DNA of 64,000 nt, from contig CM059622.1 of NCBI GenBank assembly GCA_030435675.1, positions 12,462,001-12,526,000 on the forward strand. The letters run 5' to 3'. Position numbers and translations under genes: made by a program. Below the pieces are notes generated by a model. It saw nothing but the letters and a program-made list of their open reading frames with translations. It searched no databases and was not told the DNA's origin. Positions 44,275-55,400 of this stretch are shown piece after piece; position 1 is the stretch's first letter; every line of letters begins with the position of its first letter. This DNA comes from Steinernema hermaphroditum. Its lineage: Eukaryota; Nematoda; Chromadorea; Rhabditida; Steinernematidae.

Positions 44275-45835
44275 TCAGATCATGTAATAAGTCATACCGT
44301 CTGTATATGCTTGAAACAGGCCTTGAATAGCAAAGCCTTGCTTCCAGCATTCATCGAACTGAATAGAAATTATGTCCAAAACAGCACAATTTAGGAAGGA
44401 TTCAGTCAATGTTCCATCAGTTACGATTCCTTAAGAACATTACGTTTATCAGAGAATTATGTGCAACTACCTGTATGGGTGTTGTGAACAGCACAGACAT
44501 TCGGCTTGTTCGTGAACTTTTCCAGGATGTGCAGTTTCATTCCTGCATAAAAGTAAATATGTGCTAACCGTAAATGTTAACTAACCGTAAATGCGGTAAG
44601 GGTCACGATCAACGTTAATCTCCGAGAGCACAACCATATCATATAGGTGTTCCATTTGATCGTCATCGGACATCTTCTTTAGAAAAATTTTCTTAGGTTC
44701 AGCAAATTGAAACTTTGCGAATTCAGAAGTTTGTTTTTCCTTCAGATGGCAGTTCTCGATTTCGTAAACCTGTAAAACGACAAGAAATACGAAATACATT
44801 CTGTAGTATCTATATAATACCTCATTTTTCTCCAATGCGGCCAACTTGTCAAGCTGATGGTCATAAAAGGAGATCTGGACAGACTCCGCATCCGACGTCA
44901 TGAACATGTAGCTCGCAACGTAGGTCTTATGATGATCGCGACAGGTCACTTCTTTAGGGAATGCTATATGATCCAGGCGAAGTGTGGCTATGCTGAAAAG
45001 GTTCATTCACTTTTAAATAAGGAAAATGAACGTTTCATACTATCCACCATATTGGACCAGCCAGCTTGATGACATCACATTGCTTTTCATGAGTTCAAAG
45101 TGATGCTTCCAGAGGGCACTTTCAGTTTGAATTACTGTAAGTACGGTTTTTTCATCGATGACAAGATCAAAGGCACATTTAGAAACTGTAATATCGTCAT
45201 TAAAGTAGTATAAAGTGACAACTCGGCATGACTTACGAAAGAAATGAGCGTAATCGTCATGCTTGCATCCGAACTTATCGAGATGAATCACCTGAGGTGA
45301 ATAGTTGACAACATTTCCTAACAGCGCATACACTTACATCTCCCAATTTCAAGTTTCTGCATTTATTGGCAGCGCCGCCATAAGCCACAATTTTCAGCAT
45401 TGATTCCTCCTTCTCCATGGCTATTAATTCGCATAAGTCATTGAAGAAGCCTGGTTTTTCGCCGGGATTGTAGAAAACAGCGTTGATGACAACAAAGGTG
45501 CCGGTGCTACAAAATTACTTTTAAAAATGAGCAGTCATTTATTGTCGCTTACTTGGATGGTGACTTCTCATCAATATTCTTGAAACTGGAAAGTTTTTCG
45601 CGAAGTGCACTGTAATGTAAATGCTTAATAGAAACCGAGATTCACACGCTTACCTGGTGTCCAGATCAGCTGCACTCTCGGTGGCAGGCTCAATGTTCTG
45701 CAACAGCAATTCCTGAGCTTCATCTGCAGCATTCTCGGTCGTGCCTTCTTGTTCCATGCTGCTCTGAGACTTCAGTTTCTTCTGTGGCACTTCACCACTT
45801 TTCTGCTCCTGGCTCTGTCGACGTTTTGAGTGCAT
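44275..45835 (-). CDS. Pot1/telomere-end-binding-like OB-fold protein
   Basis: 396-residue protein from nine exons: 45654-45835, 45553-45609, 45338-45506, 45237-45291, 45041-45185, 44821-44992, 44586-44769, 44471-44542 and 44275-44429. All splice phases agree. After a basic, glutamine-rich N-terminus, exons 3-5 give GTFVVINAVFYNPGEKPGF..., MLKIVAYGGAANKCRNLKLGDV and IHLDKFGCKHDDYAHFF. This is the strand order of a Telo_bind/Pot1-type OB fold, including the LGDV.HLDKF turn. A second OB-like segment follows (VASYMFMTSDAESVQISFYD). A role in binding single-stranded DNA is inferred. It lies about 0.4 kb upstream of Rep on the same strand once the BEL insertion is ignored, so it is probably Helitron cargo or an accessory gene. 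TTTCAG at about 45,848-45,853 (complement) could be a trans-splice or upstream-exon acceptor. Confidence 0.7.
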
Positions 45836-45960
45836 GTTTCTGATTCTGAAAGCAAACGATATTTGCAAACGATACAACAATAAACGCGATTGTGAGTCAC
45901 GAAAGCGCGAGAACCACCGCGGTGAATCAAAATTTTATCTACGAAATTTCATTGACCCTC

Positions 45961-46166
45961 GAAGCAGACGCCGATCCCCGAAGCAGACGCCGATCCCCGA
46001 AGCAGACGCCGATCCCCGAAGCAGACGCCAATCCCCGAAGCAGACGCCGATCCCCGAAGCAGACGCCGATCCCCGAAGCAGACACCAATCCTCGAAGTCG
46101 ACGCCAATCCTCGAAGTCGACGCCAATCCTCGAAGTCGACGCCAATCCTCGAAGTCGACGCCAATC
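45961..46166. repeat. 19-bp tandem array, eleven units in two subtypes
   Basis: Seven units of GAAGCAGACGCCGATCCCC type are followed without a break by four of GAAGTCGACGCCAATCCTC type. The seventh unit is a mosaic of the two. Nineteen is not a multiple of three, so all frames stay open on both strands; the long ORFs here are artefacts. Confidence 0.9.
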
Positions 46167-46561
46167 AAGTTCTGCAAAGACAATTTTTTTTACCCCAAAC
46201 TTGGGTAATTGAATCAAGTGCCGCAATCGCCGCAGACTATCTGCCAATTGTGACTGTTTTGTCGCAACGGTGCGATCTTCCCATCGTTGACTTGCGGGTA
46301 TGACTAACGCTTAGCACAGCGCACTTCAGACTTTCGCTTCGAGACCCGCTGTTATGTTGAAATCGAACGTTACAAATGATTTCGACGACGCAAGTTCTAT
46401 TACAAGCATCTTGAAATGCTCCTCTCTATTTTGAAAAGGTCTTAAACTTGAGTATTCACTTAGGAGGTGAAAGCTTTTATTTTTCATGGTCACAGAGGTT
46501 TCCGAGTATATCACATTTGTTACGTATTGATCTTGACCGAACAAATGCTAATTTTCAAAGG

Positions 46562-46990
46562 AATACATCATAGGCATGATTACTGAACATTTCTGGCTTT
46601 TGTCTGAACATATGACATCTCTTAAAATGTTTACCTTACCACGACTAACATGTTAGCACAGCTTAATACATCATAGGCTTCATTTTAGGCACATTTCCAG
46701 CACATGTATGAACGTCTGACATTTCCTAAAATTTTGGTCTCGTCGCGACAAACATGTCTACATAGCCTAATAGCTCATAGGCGTCATTTTAGGCACATTT
46801 CCAGCACTTGTCTGAACGTATGACATTTCCTAAAATTTTGGTCTCGCCGCGATTAACATGTTAGTACAACTTAATACATCATAGGCTTCATTTTAGGCAC
46901 CCTTCTGACAGTCGGCCGAACCTATGACATTTCCAAAAATTTTTAGTCTCATAAGGACATTTGTCCGAACATGTGACATTTCCAAAATTT
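46562..46990. repeat. About 104-bp minisatellite, four copies
   Basis: Units start AATACATCATAGGC or AATAGCTCATAGGC at 46562, 46665, 46769 and 46873. Each contains TTTTAGGCAC, TGAACGTATGACATTTCC and a TTTTGGTCTC-like block. A fifth, degenerate partial unit runs to about 47070. Confidence 0.8.
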
Positions 46991-47217
46991 TTGGGTCTTA
47001 CCACGATTCATTTTCCAGAAGTTTCGAGAACATTCTGGAAGGGACGAACCTGTGACATTTCCTGTGTTTAAACATGGCCACTTAGCCCATTTTGTATAGG
47101 ATGACAGCGAAAAGACCCGGTGCATTTGATAGAGGTCAATGAGCTCTACAAGATGGCATTAACACCGAAGTCAACGGATTGATTTTGTTTCGGACGGACA
47201 GACACGCCCGTCCCATC

Positions 47218-47232
47218 TGCTTTATATAGGGG
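47218..47232 (+). promoter_or_regulatory. TATA-box-like promoter
   Basis: CTTTATATAGGGGCGG lies about 40 bp upstream of the ATG at 47266, a plausible core promoter for the ORF that follows. Confidence 0.4.
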
Positions 47233-47265
47233 CGGTCGATAATACTCCTGCACACTTTCTAACGC

Positions 47266-47453
47266 ATGGATAGTGAAGAATGGGAATGTGGTCTTGCAGA
47301 AATCATTTATACGTATAGCTGGCCAAATATTCGCGAAGATGAAACGATTACTGTGTATTATACGGATAATACTTCTGCTAAATTTCCCGTTCATGCCGGG
47401 CAGTATAGTAGTGTTGAAGAGCTGCTCGATATGTTGAACAGTGTATTGAACCC

Positions 47454-47484
<31 letters not shown>

Positions 47485-47709
47485 AGAAATGTTGAAGAAG
47501 ATGATTACGAAGATTATAAAACTATCAAAGGACGAAACGTCAGTGTTATTAAGAAAGGGAAGATCCAAGTACCTATTCGGGGCGAACCTTATGCAGGTCC
47601 CAATACCGAAAAAGTTAAAGCGACCAATTTAGGACAGATAAAAGACTTGGAACAGAGCGGTGCTGGAGAAGAAAAAGGACCTACAGTGTTGATTTGGGAA
47701 GGTTTTTAA
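47266..47709 (+). CDS. Possible Maverick/Polinton-type structural protein fragment
   Basis: A 147-codon intronless frame. The N-terminus reads WECGLAEIIYTYSWPNI, then VYYTDNTSAKFPVHAGQYSS and VEELLDMLNSVL. This WE.(G/A)L.EI.YP.SW pattern followed by G.YSS.EEL recurs, from memory, in virus-like Maverick/adinto-type element proteins of invertebrates; I cannot confirm it here. A (AAG)n run gives ten lysines in the middle and separates two conserved-looking parts. The C-terminus ends LIWEGF. It is probably a truncated element gene, since no capsid, polymerase or integrase of such an element is nearby. Confidence 0.45.
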
Positions 47710-47849
47710 GATTTGTAACTTACTTTATGTTAATCAGCGGACAAATATAATGTATTTAGATAGAAACGGAGCGTTACTCACAATGGACCGTAGCCAGATC
47801 GCATTGAGATAGAGCGCAGAGGTAGATACGACTGACCAATCAGAGTCCA

Positions 47850-48833
47850 TTAGAGTTTACCAGATTTGGTTTGTATTGGGGATACTGAAACGCTCTGTGC
47901 CTTCGCATCAAAGAACTGCTGCCTCACATGCCTGAAAATCACTGCGACAGTAATGCAAATAGCTGAATAATTCCTTACTTGTATAAGATCAAATATAGCG
48001 CAGGTGGAATAAACAAAGAGCTCAAAATGATCCCTATCGTGAGAGGGACATCGAATTCGGGTACATGTGGTAAGCCCGAGTACTGATAAATCACGATCAA
48101 AGTAAAGTCAACCACGAATCGCGTAAAAGCATAGATGAACACGTTCCTCTCATGCGCTCTCTTCATTCTTGTTTGCGTGGTGAATCTGATTCTCAGCAGG
48201 TATCCAATAATAACAAGATAGACGAGCATGGTAATGAAGGTGGGAACGCTCAGAAAATACGACCCGACGAACATAACCGTCTTGCTGTACTCTCTTCTCA
48301 TATCATACTTGGCCAGATATTCTCCCGGTGTCACAATGTAGTCTGTCCAAGGAGTGTGGAGAAGAGCGAAGAAGGCAACGCCAACAATACATGCCAGCGC
48401 GATGATTAACTAAGCGTGGGTAAAGAAAAGAGGAGAAAGACGCTTACGGTGTGGACAAAGTTTGGGTACCGAAGCTCGCAAATGATCTTCAGCCTGTTCA
48501 TTGCCAGTGCAAAGCTGAGCAAAACTTCTATTCGGAACCCGGCTGGGTAGAGTTTGATTAGGCTAGATGCCATATTGAACGGATCGTAGTTTAGGATGTG
48601 CGCCACTCCGGCCATTGTATAGCCCGGTGTTACTGTTACGCAGTGAACGATCCCAATCAGGATGATGATACGGTAGCACTCCAGCGATCGGTATTTCTTT
48701 TGCGTGGCTAGGATCTAAAAGAGAAAATTCTTTGAAATATCATTGTGGAAGAGCTTACATATATGATTCTGGCATATATGGGCACCAGAATCAACGGTAG
48801 AATTGTGTAGACGATGCCAATAGCCACCTGCAT
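47850..48833 (-). CDS. 7TM chemoreceptor-like GPCR, receptor family A, copy 6
   Basis: Predicted receptor of 284 residues. Exons in transcript order are 48759-48833, 48448-48714, 47979-48409 and 47850-47931; frames agree. Exon 1 is MQVAIGIVYTILPLILVPIYARIIY. An upstream in-frame ATG at 48926 would add 31 residues (MPFSDSLPRG...) absent from relatives, so I chose 48833. Exon 2 has KKYRSLECYRIIILIGIVHC, LNYDPFN and LSFALAMNRLKIICE. Exon 3 has YLAKYDM, VGSYFL, ERNVFIYAFTRF and PPALYLILYK. Exon 4 is KHVRQQFFDAK. Chemosensory role inferred from family. Confidence 0.87.
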
Positions 48834-50780
48834 TCTTGGCGATAAACTGGACGTAATTGTTATTGTCTCATCTGAAGAAAGCAGCTGAACGTTAATCCCA
48901 CGAGGAAGAGAATCACTGAAGGGCATCTAAATTTTTTATAACCACCGTAAATTGTAAACACCTAATTAGAATAACAGGTTGTCTAAAGAGAAGTCAAACA
49001 TAGGCTCCCGCTAACAGCTATATGGTACGACAACTAACCACATTGCACTACAGAGATCTGTTGAAACACTGCGTTTAACCTTTCGCAACTGCAACGTATC
49101 CTACTTCAGGTGTCCTTGCAGACCTTTGCATTAATTTGAACACGTCATTCGTATTGTAGTGTCCTATTTCAGAGCTATAGTCCTAAGCATTCGTGTATTC
49201 CCTCGGAACACTACGTACTAGAGTGTAGTGTACAACATATTTTGGTTCGATGAGTTTTCCATGAAAATGTTGGAGTCTTTCTGCACTACGAAAACTTACT
49301 CCTTGATAGCAATTTGTTCAGTAAATTAGAATACTATGCTCGAAGCTATATCATAAAAGGTCTCAGACGAAGCACAAAAATCCACAGCAATGTATACGAA
49401 TACCTTCACTGCTAATTTGAGGTAAAACAATGACAACAATTCTGACTGAAAATCACTCAAGCAATGTCATGCGGTAATTCTATTTTAAGATCACGTCCTG
49501 CTTCTGAAAGAAGACGAACAAGGAAGCTGCGAATTCCACAGTATTCATCAACACATTGTGATGCTAGTGTTTTTCGTTTACACTTGAGATGAGTTAAAAC
49601 AATGATTCTTGAAAACGTGTTTTCGCTTTTAATGTCGCTCTGTAATGAGACCACACGGAAGACCCAAAATAAGATGACGCGACGAAATCACGAAAATGCT
49701 GACGACGCTAAAAGGGGCTAAAACAGTGGTTGAACAATTTGAGATTCGTTTGATGTAAATCAACGATACCAAATGAAGTTAATGTTAATGACATGATCAC
49801 GATCAATGACATCAAGTTGATTCTGTTTAATTCTGTTAACTTTGGTGTTCATAATTATAACGCACTTTTGAAAAATGAAAAGCAACACTTCCGTGCTGGA
49901 CTTAAGGTGAAAAGCTGTATACTACGTTCACTACCATGACACTGTCGGTTCTCAGCTTCACTCAGTGATGAAGCGCTACCGTCACGCAACTTCTTCACGC
50001 CTACATTTCTGCGCTGTTATCTTTTCACATCTTCCGTTAGTGTGCAATTTCATCGTCACCATCGCTCGCAAAATTCACTCCTTAAGCCTTCAAGCGATCT
50101 CAATACTACACATGTCCTTCGCACTTTTTCATGCTCAGCCGTTAAAGCTATCTTAGTTTAGTAGTCGTTCTGAACAATAGTGCCCAATAATCTCTTGTCT
50201 CACTTGTCCACATGTTATTTGATGAATGACTAATCCCACTTACATAGAATACCTGTGACACGGCCACTCCTGACTTGCGTAACTTCTGTGAATAGTCCCT
50301 TTTCTTGGAATGGTGCAAATTCAGCCGTGCGTGTGAATTCGAGCGTGCATTCTGAGTGTTGACCATTAAAAACACTTCTACGCTGTCCGATTTTGCACAT
50401 AATATTTAAGTGTTCCATTCCATCAAATACGTATTTCATCATGTTAAAAAAAGCGGAACTTTTTTAAGGGGAAGAAAAAGACCATTTGGCGAAAAGATTT
50501 GCGTTATGCCCTCTATGGATTTATACCCGCTACAGAAACAACCATTGACTGCTGCAGAAATTTGACCAATAAAAAAAGTGCATAATGCAACCTCTTACAT
50601 CGTCACTGTGGCTACGTTTTTTCATCATTTTACGTAAGAATGTTAGTCGCGCTGTCGTCAAGAGTGACTTGGTCACATAGGGAATTGTTCGAATCTTGTA
50701 ACGTGTAGCGATATTTGAAGTCTATTATAATACACAATGTGTTACAATAATTCATACAAGAAGCAAATATTTATCATGAT
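48834..50780. other. Intergenic, no gene seen
   Basis: Nearly 2 kb of AT-rich sequence. Open frames at 49457-49654 and 49965-50442 have no recognisable motif, and none joins into a spliced model. Confidence 0.5.
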
Positions 50781-51777
50781 CTATGAGTGTAGGCCTGATG
50801 AAACCGAGCGAATGGGGTGAGTGTAGCGCTTTCCAAACATGAAGAACTCTTTGCGGAGGTTCCTAAAACGATTCTGATACTACCAACCACTCATTCATCG
50901 CTTACTTATAAAGAGCAAAGTACAAGACAGGAGTCAGCATCAACGAACTCAATATGAACCATATAGACATCATGAAGTTGAAAACTGTGGTGTCTGGCAG
51001 ATGAAAGTGGTTGAAGACCGCTGCTTGGCAGAAATCGACCACGAATTTTGAAATGGCGTAGATGAAGATGGAGCTTTCCTTATCGCGCATTTTACTATTG
51101 TGTTTATGTCGCAATCTTATCAGAAAGCCAATGATGTAGACATATATAAGCAGAGTAAGGACCATCGGTGCCGCATAAGTATAGTAGCCGTAGAACTGGA
51201 GATCCTTTGTGTGACCTTTGTCGAGATCGTACTTAGGCAAAAATTCCAGTGGATCCATAACGTAGTCGAAGTAAGGTGTTGACAAGAGTATCACGTATAC
51301 AAGGCCATATAACCACGCTATAATCGTCACAATCTGAAATTTATGCCTAAAGGACACAAAGGATAAGGTTCACCCAACCGTATTGACAGCACTCGAATAT
51401 CTCAGTCCACATATAATCTTCAGTCGATTAAGGGCCAGCGCCAAACCGAGCACCGATTCCGTGCGAACGCCTGCCGGATCCAGGACTATTACCTTGTTGG
51501 TCAATCCGCACGGGTCATAGCCCAGAATTTTGGCAATGCCAAACATAATGAAGGCCGCGCTTGTCGCCGTGCATTGGACGATCCCCATTTGAATCATGAT
51601 ACGGTAGCATTCCAAAGCGCGATACTTTACTTTGGTTATGAATATCTGAAGCGATAGAGAGAAGAGTTTACTTGATGCTAAGATGCGACTTACGTAGAGA
51701 AATCTGACGTAAACAGGAAGAAGAAAAACGCAAAGTGCAATGTATGTAACTCCTGCACCGACGTGGAAGTCCACCAT
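50781..51777 (-). CDS. 7TM chemoreceptor-like GPCR, receptor family A, copy 7
   Basis: Predicted receptor of 286 residues. Exons in transcript order are 51694-51777, 51379-51645, 50906-51333 and 50781-50862. Exon 1 is MVDFHVGAGVTYIA...VRFLY. Exon 2 has KYRALECYRIMIQMGIVQC, LGYDPCG, TESVLGLALALNRLKIICG. Exon 3 has FLPKYDL, YGYYTY, KESSIFIYAISKF and TPVLYFALYK. Exon 4 reads KNLRKEFFMFGKR; the acceptor ending CGTTTTAG is chosen over one 11 bp upstream because it restores this motif. Exon 3 is 428 nt here and in copy 8, one codon shorter than the 431 nt of copies 1 and 3-6, and the KNLRKEFF tail is shared, so copies 7 and 8 are sisters. Confidence 0.88.
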
Positions 51778-52228
51778 AGTGAAAGGACGATCTGAAATCG
51801 TGACCGCTTAAGAGAAACGGATGGATGAATTGCGCATTCAGTGAAGCGGATTGCAAAAGACTTCCTCTCACGTTTCACGGATTATCTTTGCTCTTTACAA
51901 GATCGCAAGAAAGGAACCTACTCCGTTACATACTACAATACCAGACAGTGGCAGTAATCTCACACAGAAGGCAATCCACAGATGAACAAACAAGATCACC
52001 CTGGCTTACTAAAGACTATGAACAAATCTCTATGATTGTACTTATGTAATAATGGCATGTATCGTTTGTGGGAGAAATGTGAGCGAAAGATTAGTTTCTG
52101 GAAGGCACAAAGGCTCGAGCTACTTAGTCACAGTAAACAAAGGACATTTCTGCGTATGGATTTGTACCCTCAAGACACAATGAGACTGGTGTTTGGCTCC
52201 TGACTGGCGATTATAAACTGGTGAGTAG
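51778..52228. other. Intergenic, no gene seen
   Basis: Upstream region of receptor copy 7. No other gene is supported. Confidence 0.5.
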
Positions 52229-52291
52229 TAGGGACGCGCCGGAACAAAAAAAAAGCGGAATTCCGGAAAACCGGAACCGGGTGCATCTCTA
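52229..52291. mobile_element. Very small MITE-like insertion
   Basis: A 63-bp segment starting TAGGGACGCGCCGGAAC and ending GGTGCATCTCTA (imperfect inverted ends). It is flanked by GTGAGTAG (52221-52228) and GTGAGTAT (52292-52299), a 7/8 match consistent with an 8-bp target duplication. Internal CCGGAA/TTCCGG words are inverted too. Confidence 0.5.
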
Positions 52292-52299
52292 GTGAGTAT

Positions 52300-53476
52300 T
52301 GATTTAATACTTCGCAGTCGAGTGACTACCATACACCGTATACAACAAGTTGAATGTAAAGACTTTCCTAACACTTAAGTAACTATGAGTTTGAATACAC
52401 TGTGTCCACCATACGGAAAGACTCTACTTTTATGTGCTGCCCGCATACTCATTGAAACATTCGAACTTCCCATGAGCTATTTCTAAGAAAGTTATTGAAA
52501 CGTGAAACACACGACGCAGACGTGATTATCAAGGTGCAGACGTAAGGGATCCTGATCGTGAACTTTATTATACACATGAGAATGTTCCCACGATTTTGTG
52601 TGAAGGAAGTTACAGAATCAGAATAATCAGCTATCGGCTTGCACGTTCTCTAACTCTCCAAAATGTGTTCTTTTTTCGAGTTTTGTACTTCTGAATGGAA
52701 ATGGGACAAATATAAATTTCTAAGTATGGTTTCTGCCTCCCTCGAAGGAAGTTTCAAACCACAATTCCTTACAGCGGACTAAAAACGTCAAAAAAAAGAA
52801 GCAGTAATCGGTAAAACAGTAACCCTATGAAAGTTGTGAATGATTATGGTGTCGTCCTTCGGGCTCGCTTAACATTCACAGACGTACATCATGTCGAAGA
52901 TAATGTCGCTTCGCGACAAAGAAGCCAGGAACCAGATCATTTGTTGCCATAACCAGCAGATTTCGAAATAAAAGCAGACGTCCGTGTTTTTCCATCGTAA
53001 AAGGGGTGTTGTGACAGATAGAAAAGGGCGCGCAGAGTTCGGCGCCCTCAAGTTGAAAGGATGCCGCCAGCAATCGTACACCGCCGTCCGCCGCCGCACG
53101 AGAAATGCACTTTGGATTTCACCCAGCTGCCATCGAATGAATAGGAACCGTCGTCGCCAAACAAGCCAGTGTTATCATCTGCGCGCTGTTGTAACGTGTC
53201 CCGTGAATAAATGTGTAATTATCTAAGTTTGAGGATTCACCTCATCGCAACCGATTTCCATTCACTTACCCAACCAGATACAAAACCGCGTGGCAGCAAT
53301 TTCTCATCCCACTGAACCACCCCGCCGTACAGGTAATTTGAATCGCAAAGAATACATTAAGATGGAATTGCTGGTAGACAAATAGCGGTGCGCGAGTGTT
53401 ACATGCACAGTGAACTCGAATTTTCTCGAATTTCGACAAAATCGTTAATTTTGAGCGCGTCTTTCATTTGGAGCAT
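52300..53476. other. Intergenic, no gene seen
   Basis: Open frames near 52869-53226 overlap on opposite strands and lack motifs. Confidence 0.45.
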
Positions 53477-53484
53477 TTTTGACG

Positions 53485-54270
53485 CAGGGGTGGGCAAGGG
53501 GTGGGTCGATTGTGGTCCCGCAACGAAATCCCTAAATTCGCAATGTACCACGATGGTCGCGTGGGAGCGGAGTTAAAGAGCACTCCTGGTTTTTTTTTGT
53601 AGGCCATCCCTTCCTCTAACAGATGGTGTGTAAAAACAGCCTAAGCACATTGTTCATTCTGGCCTAAATGGGCCATCTTTATCACAAGTCACGATGGTCC
53701 CGCAGCGATGTCCCTGAGTAAGTGTAAAATACGGTGGATTTGTGGGCAGTTTACAGTAAAAATGGCCAGGTTACCCCTTTTTTCTCGGCTGGGGTAGGGA
53801 TAAAGGGGTCTACCCGATAGTAAGTGGCTTGATACACCATCATATTGCAAAACATAAGGCAAAATGACGATTTTTCCACAAAATTCAGCATCTTAGGCCA
53901 AAAACAGCAATGAAACATAGTAATTTCGATGCACTGCTACATAGAGCTAGACAAGCTCTATTGATTAGATCCCCCTTTACTCCCCCCCCCCGGCCGACAA
54001 AAATGGGGTAAACAGGTCATTTTATGTTAATCTACCGTATTTACCTGCCATTGAGGGAGATCGTTGCGGGACCACACGCTAAACCTCCTACTTTACTTCA
54101 ATGTTTTGACCCATACCTGTAATGACGACCGCGTATTTTTTATTTTCACCTGTTTTCTGTCCAGCATCTCGTAGAGGATGAAAATTCACTATGACTTTGG
54201 ACCCCCACCCCCCTCTTTTAGGGGGGTAAGCCCACCTTTTTTGAAATCGGCCCACCCTTGCCCAGCACTG
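53485..54270. mobile_element. hAT-type non-autonomous element
   Basis: The left end CAGGGGTGGGCAAGGGGTGG and right end, read as reverse complement CAGTGCTGGGCAAGGGTGGG, are hAT-like inverted termini. A perfect 8-bp duplication TTTTGACG flanks it at 53477-53484 and 54271-54278. Subterminal GTGGTCCCGCAACGA (near 53511) is inverted near 54062, and a third related word lies near 53696, possible transposase-binding sites. The 786-bp interior encodes no transposase. Confidence 0.85.
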
Positions 54271-54429
54271 TTTTGACGGCACAGTACGAAAACGTCGCTT
54301 TGTGTGTTGCGTTCATAAGATCGTGTGTTTTGCGAATTTGGATTTGAGTTTCAATAGGATTTCTACAGTTTCGAGAACTAGCTTCAATTTTACGTATGCG
54401 TATACATTTGTTTCTATTCACTTCACTGC

Positions 54430-55400
54430 TTGCAGATTTTAGTGTACCACAGCAGGAACATCCACAGGACAGCGTGAACATCCACATCAGGAACATCCAC
54501 CTCTCTCGTTCAACCACATTCGAGTGGTCGCATCCCGACTTTGACAAGGTGCAGTCGCATGTCCAGCGCACCGGGCGTGACTAGAACAATGCTGAAGCGC
54601 TCCGGTACGCAGTACGGCTCCACAACACGTACTCTGCGGAGTTAGCCGCCATCGCAGCAGCTTTCGAACCGCAATCACCAACGGCGCCCACAGACTCAAC
54701 GGCCAGCACAGTCCTCACACCGCAACCCCCACAGGTTGTATCCGTTGACACTCCCAAGAGGACAAAACCAACTCCGGCCGCGCGCCACGTGTACGCCCAG
54801 GGACAAGCCCCATCCAAGCCCACGTTGACGGTTACAATCACGGCTACATCAGGACAACGTTCGGTGCAGATGGTATCGTCTCCCGAGCCGAGCCTGACTC
54901 AGCCCCACGCACAAGGCGTCCACAGATCTCCAGAAGACTGGATGCGAGAGATCGATAGCCTCGTCACACAGTGCGCCAAGGCAGCCATGAAGTTAGCCAA
55001 CACCCGAAAGGCGAAAAAGCGTATCGACGAAAGCCTTCGGCGAACCCATGTAAAGTGTGGGTTCTGCGATGACCCACGACCGCACTACAGCGACAGCTGT
55101 CAGATCTACGCAACCCCCAAGCACGGCTCAACAGAGCAATGGAGCGGAACCTCTGCACATTTTGTGCAAATCACCAGGCAGGAGCATGCCATTCCACGAG
55201 GAAGGCATGATATCACTGTAATGATCAGTACGGAATGCATCACCCGTCGCTATGTCCCATTCCCACAGAGGACATGCAAGAATCACAACGGTAGTTGGGA
55301 CTCAATTGCTGCACCTTGAACAAAAAGAAGGATCGTGATCAGCCGAGCTCCCAAGCCGTCTCCCCCGCGTCTTCCTCATCTTCAGCCGCGCCATCCCCTA
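54430..55400 (+). pseudogene. Decayed retroelement gag relic
   Basis: The open stretch at 54592-55319 reads as a proline/threonine-rich linker, then a helical segment (SPEDWMREIDSLVTQCAKAA), then a cysteine/histidine knuckle-like KCGFCDDPRPHYSDSC. A shift is needed to reach a second cluster NLCTFCANHQAGAC near 55150. BEL/Pao gag proteins of nematodes carry such CxxC...H...C arrays, so a BEL-like gag is likely. An upstream stop near 54580 and the shift show it is dead. No pol lies downstream. Confidence 0.5.

Noticed and set aside
45961..46166. CRISPR-like array
   Set aside because: Units are directly adjacent without spacers, in a eukaryotic context.
45834..46247. Several repeat proteins on both strands
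   Set aside because: Produced by the 19-bp array; a period not divisible by three keeps all frames open.
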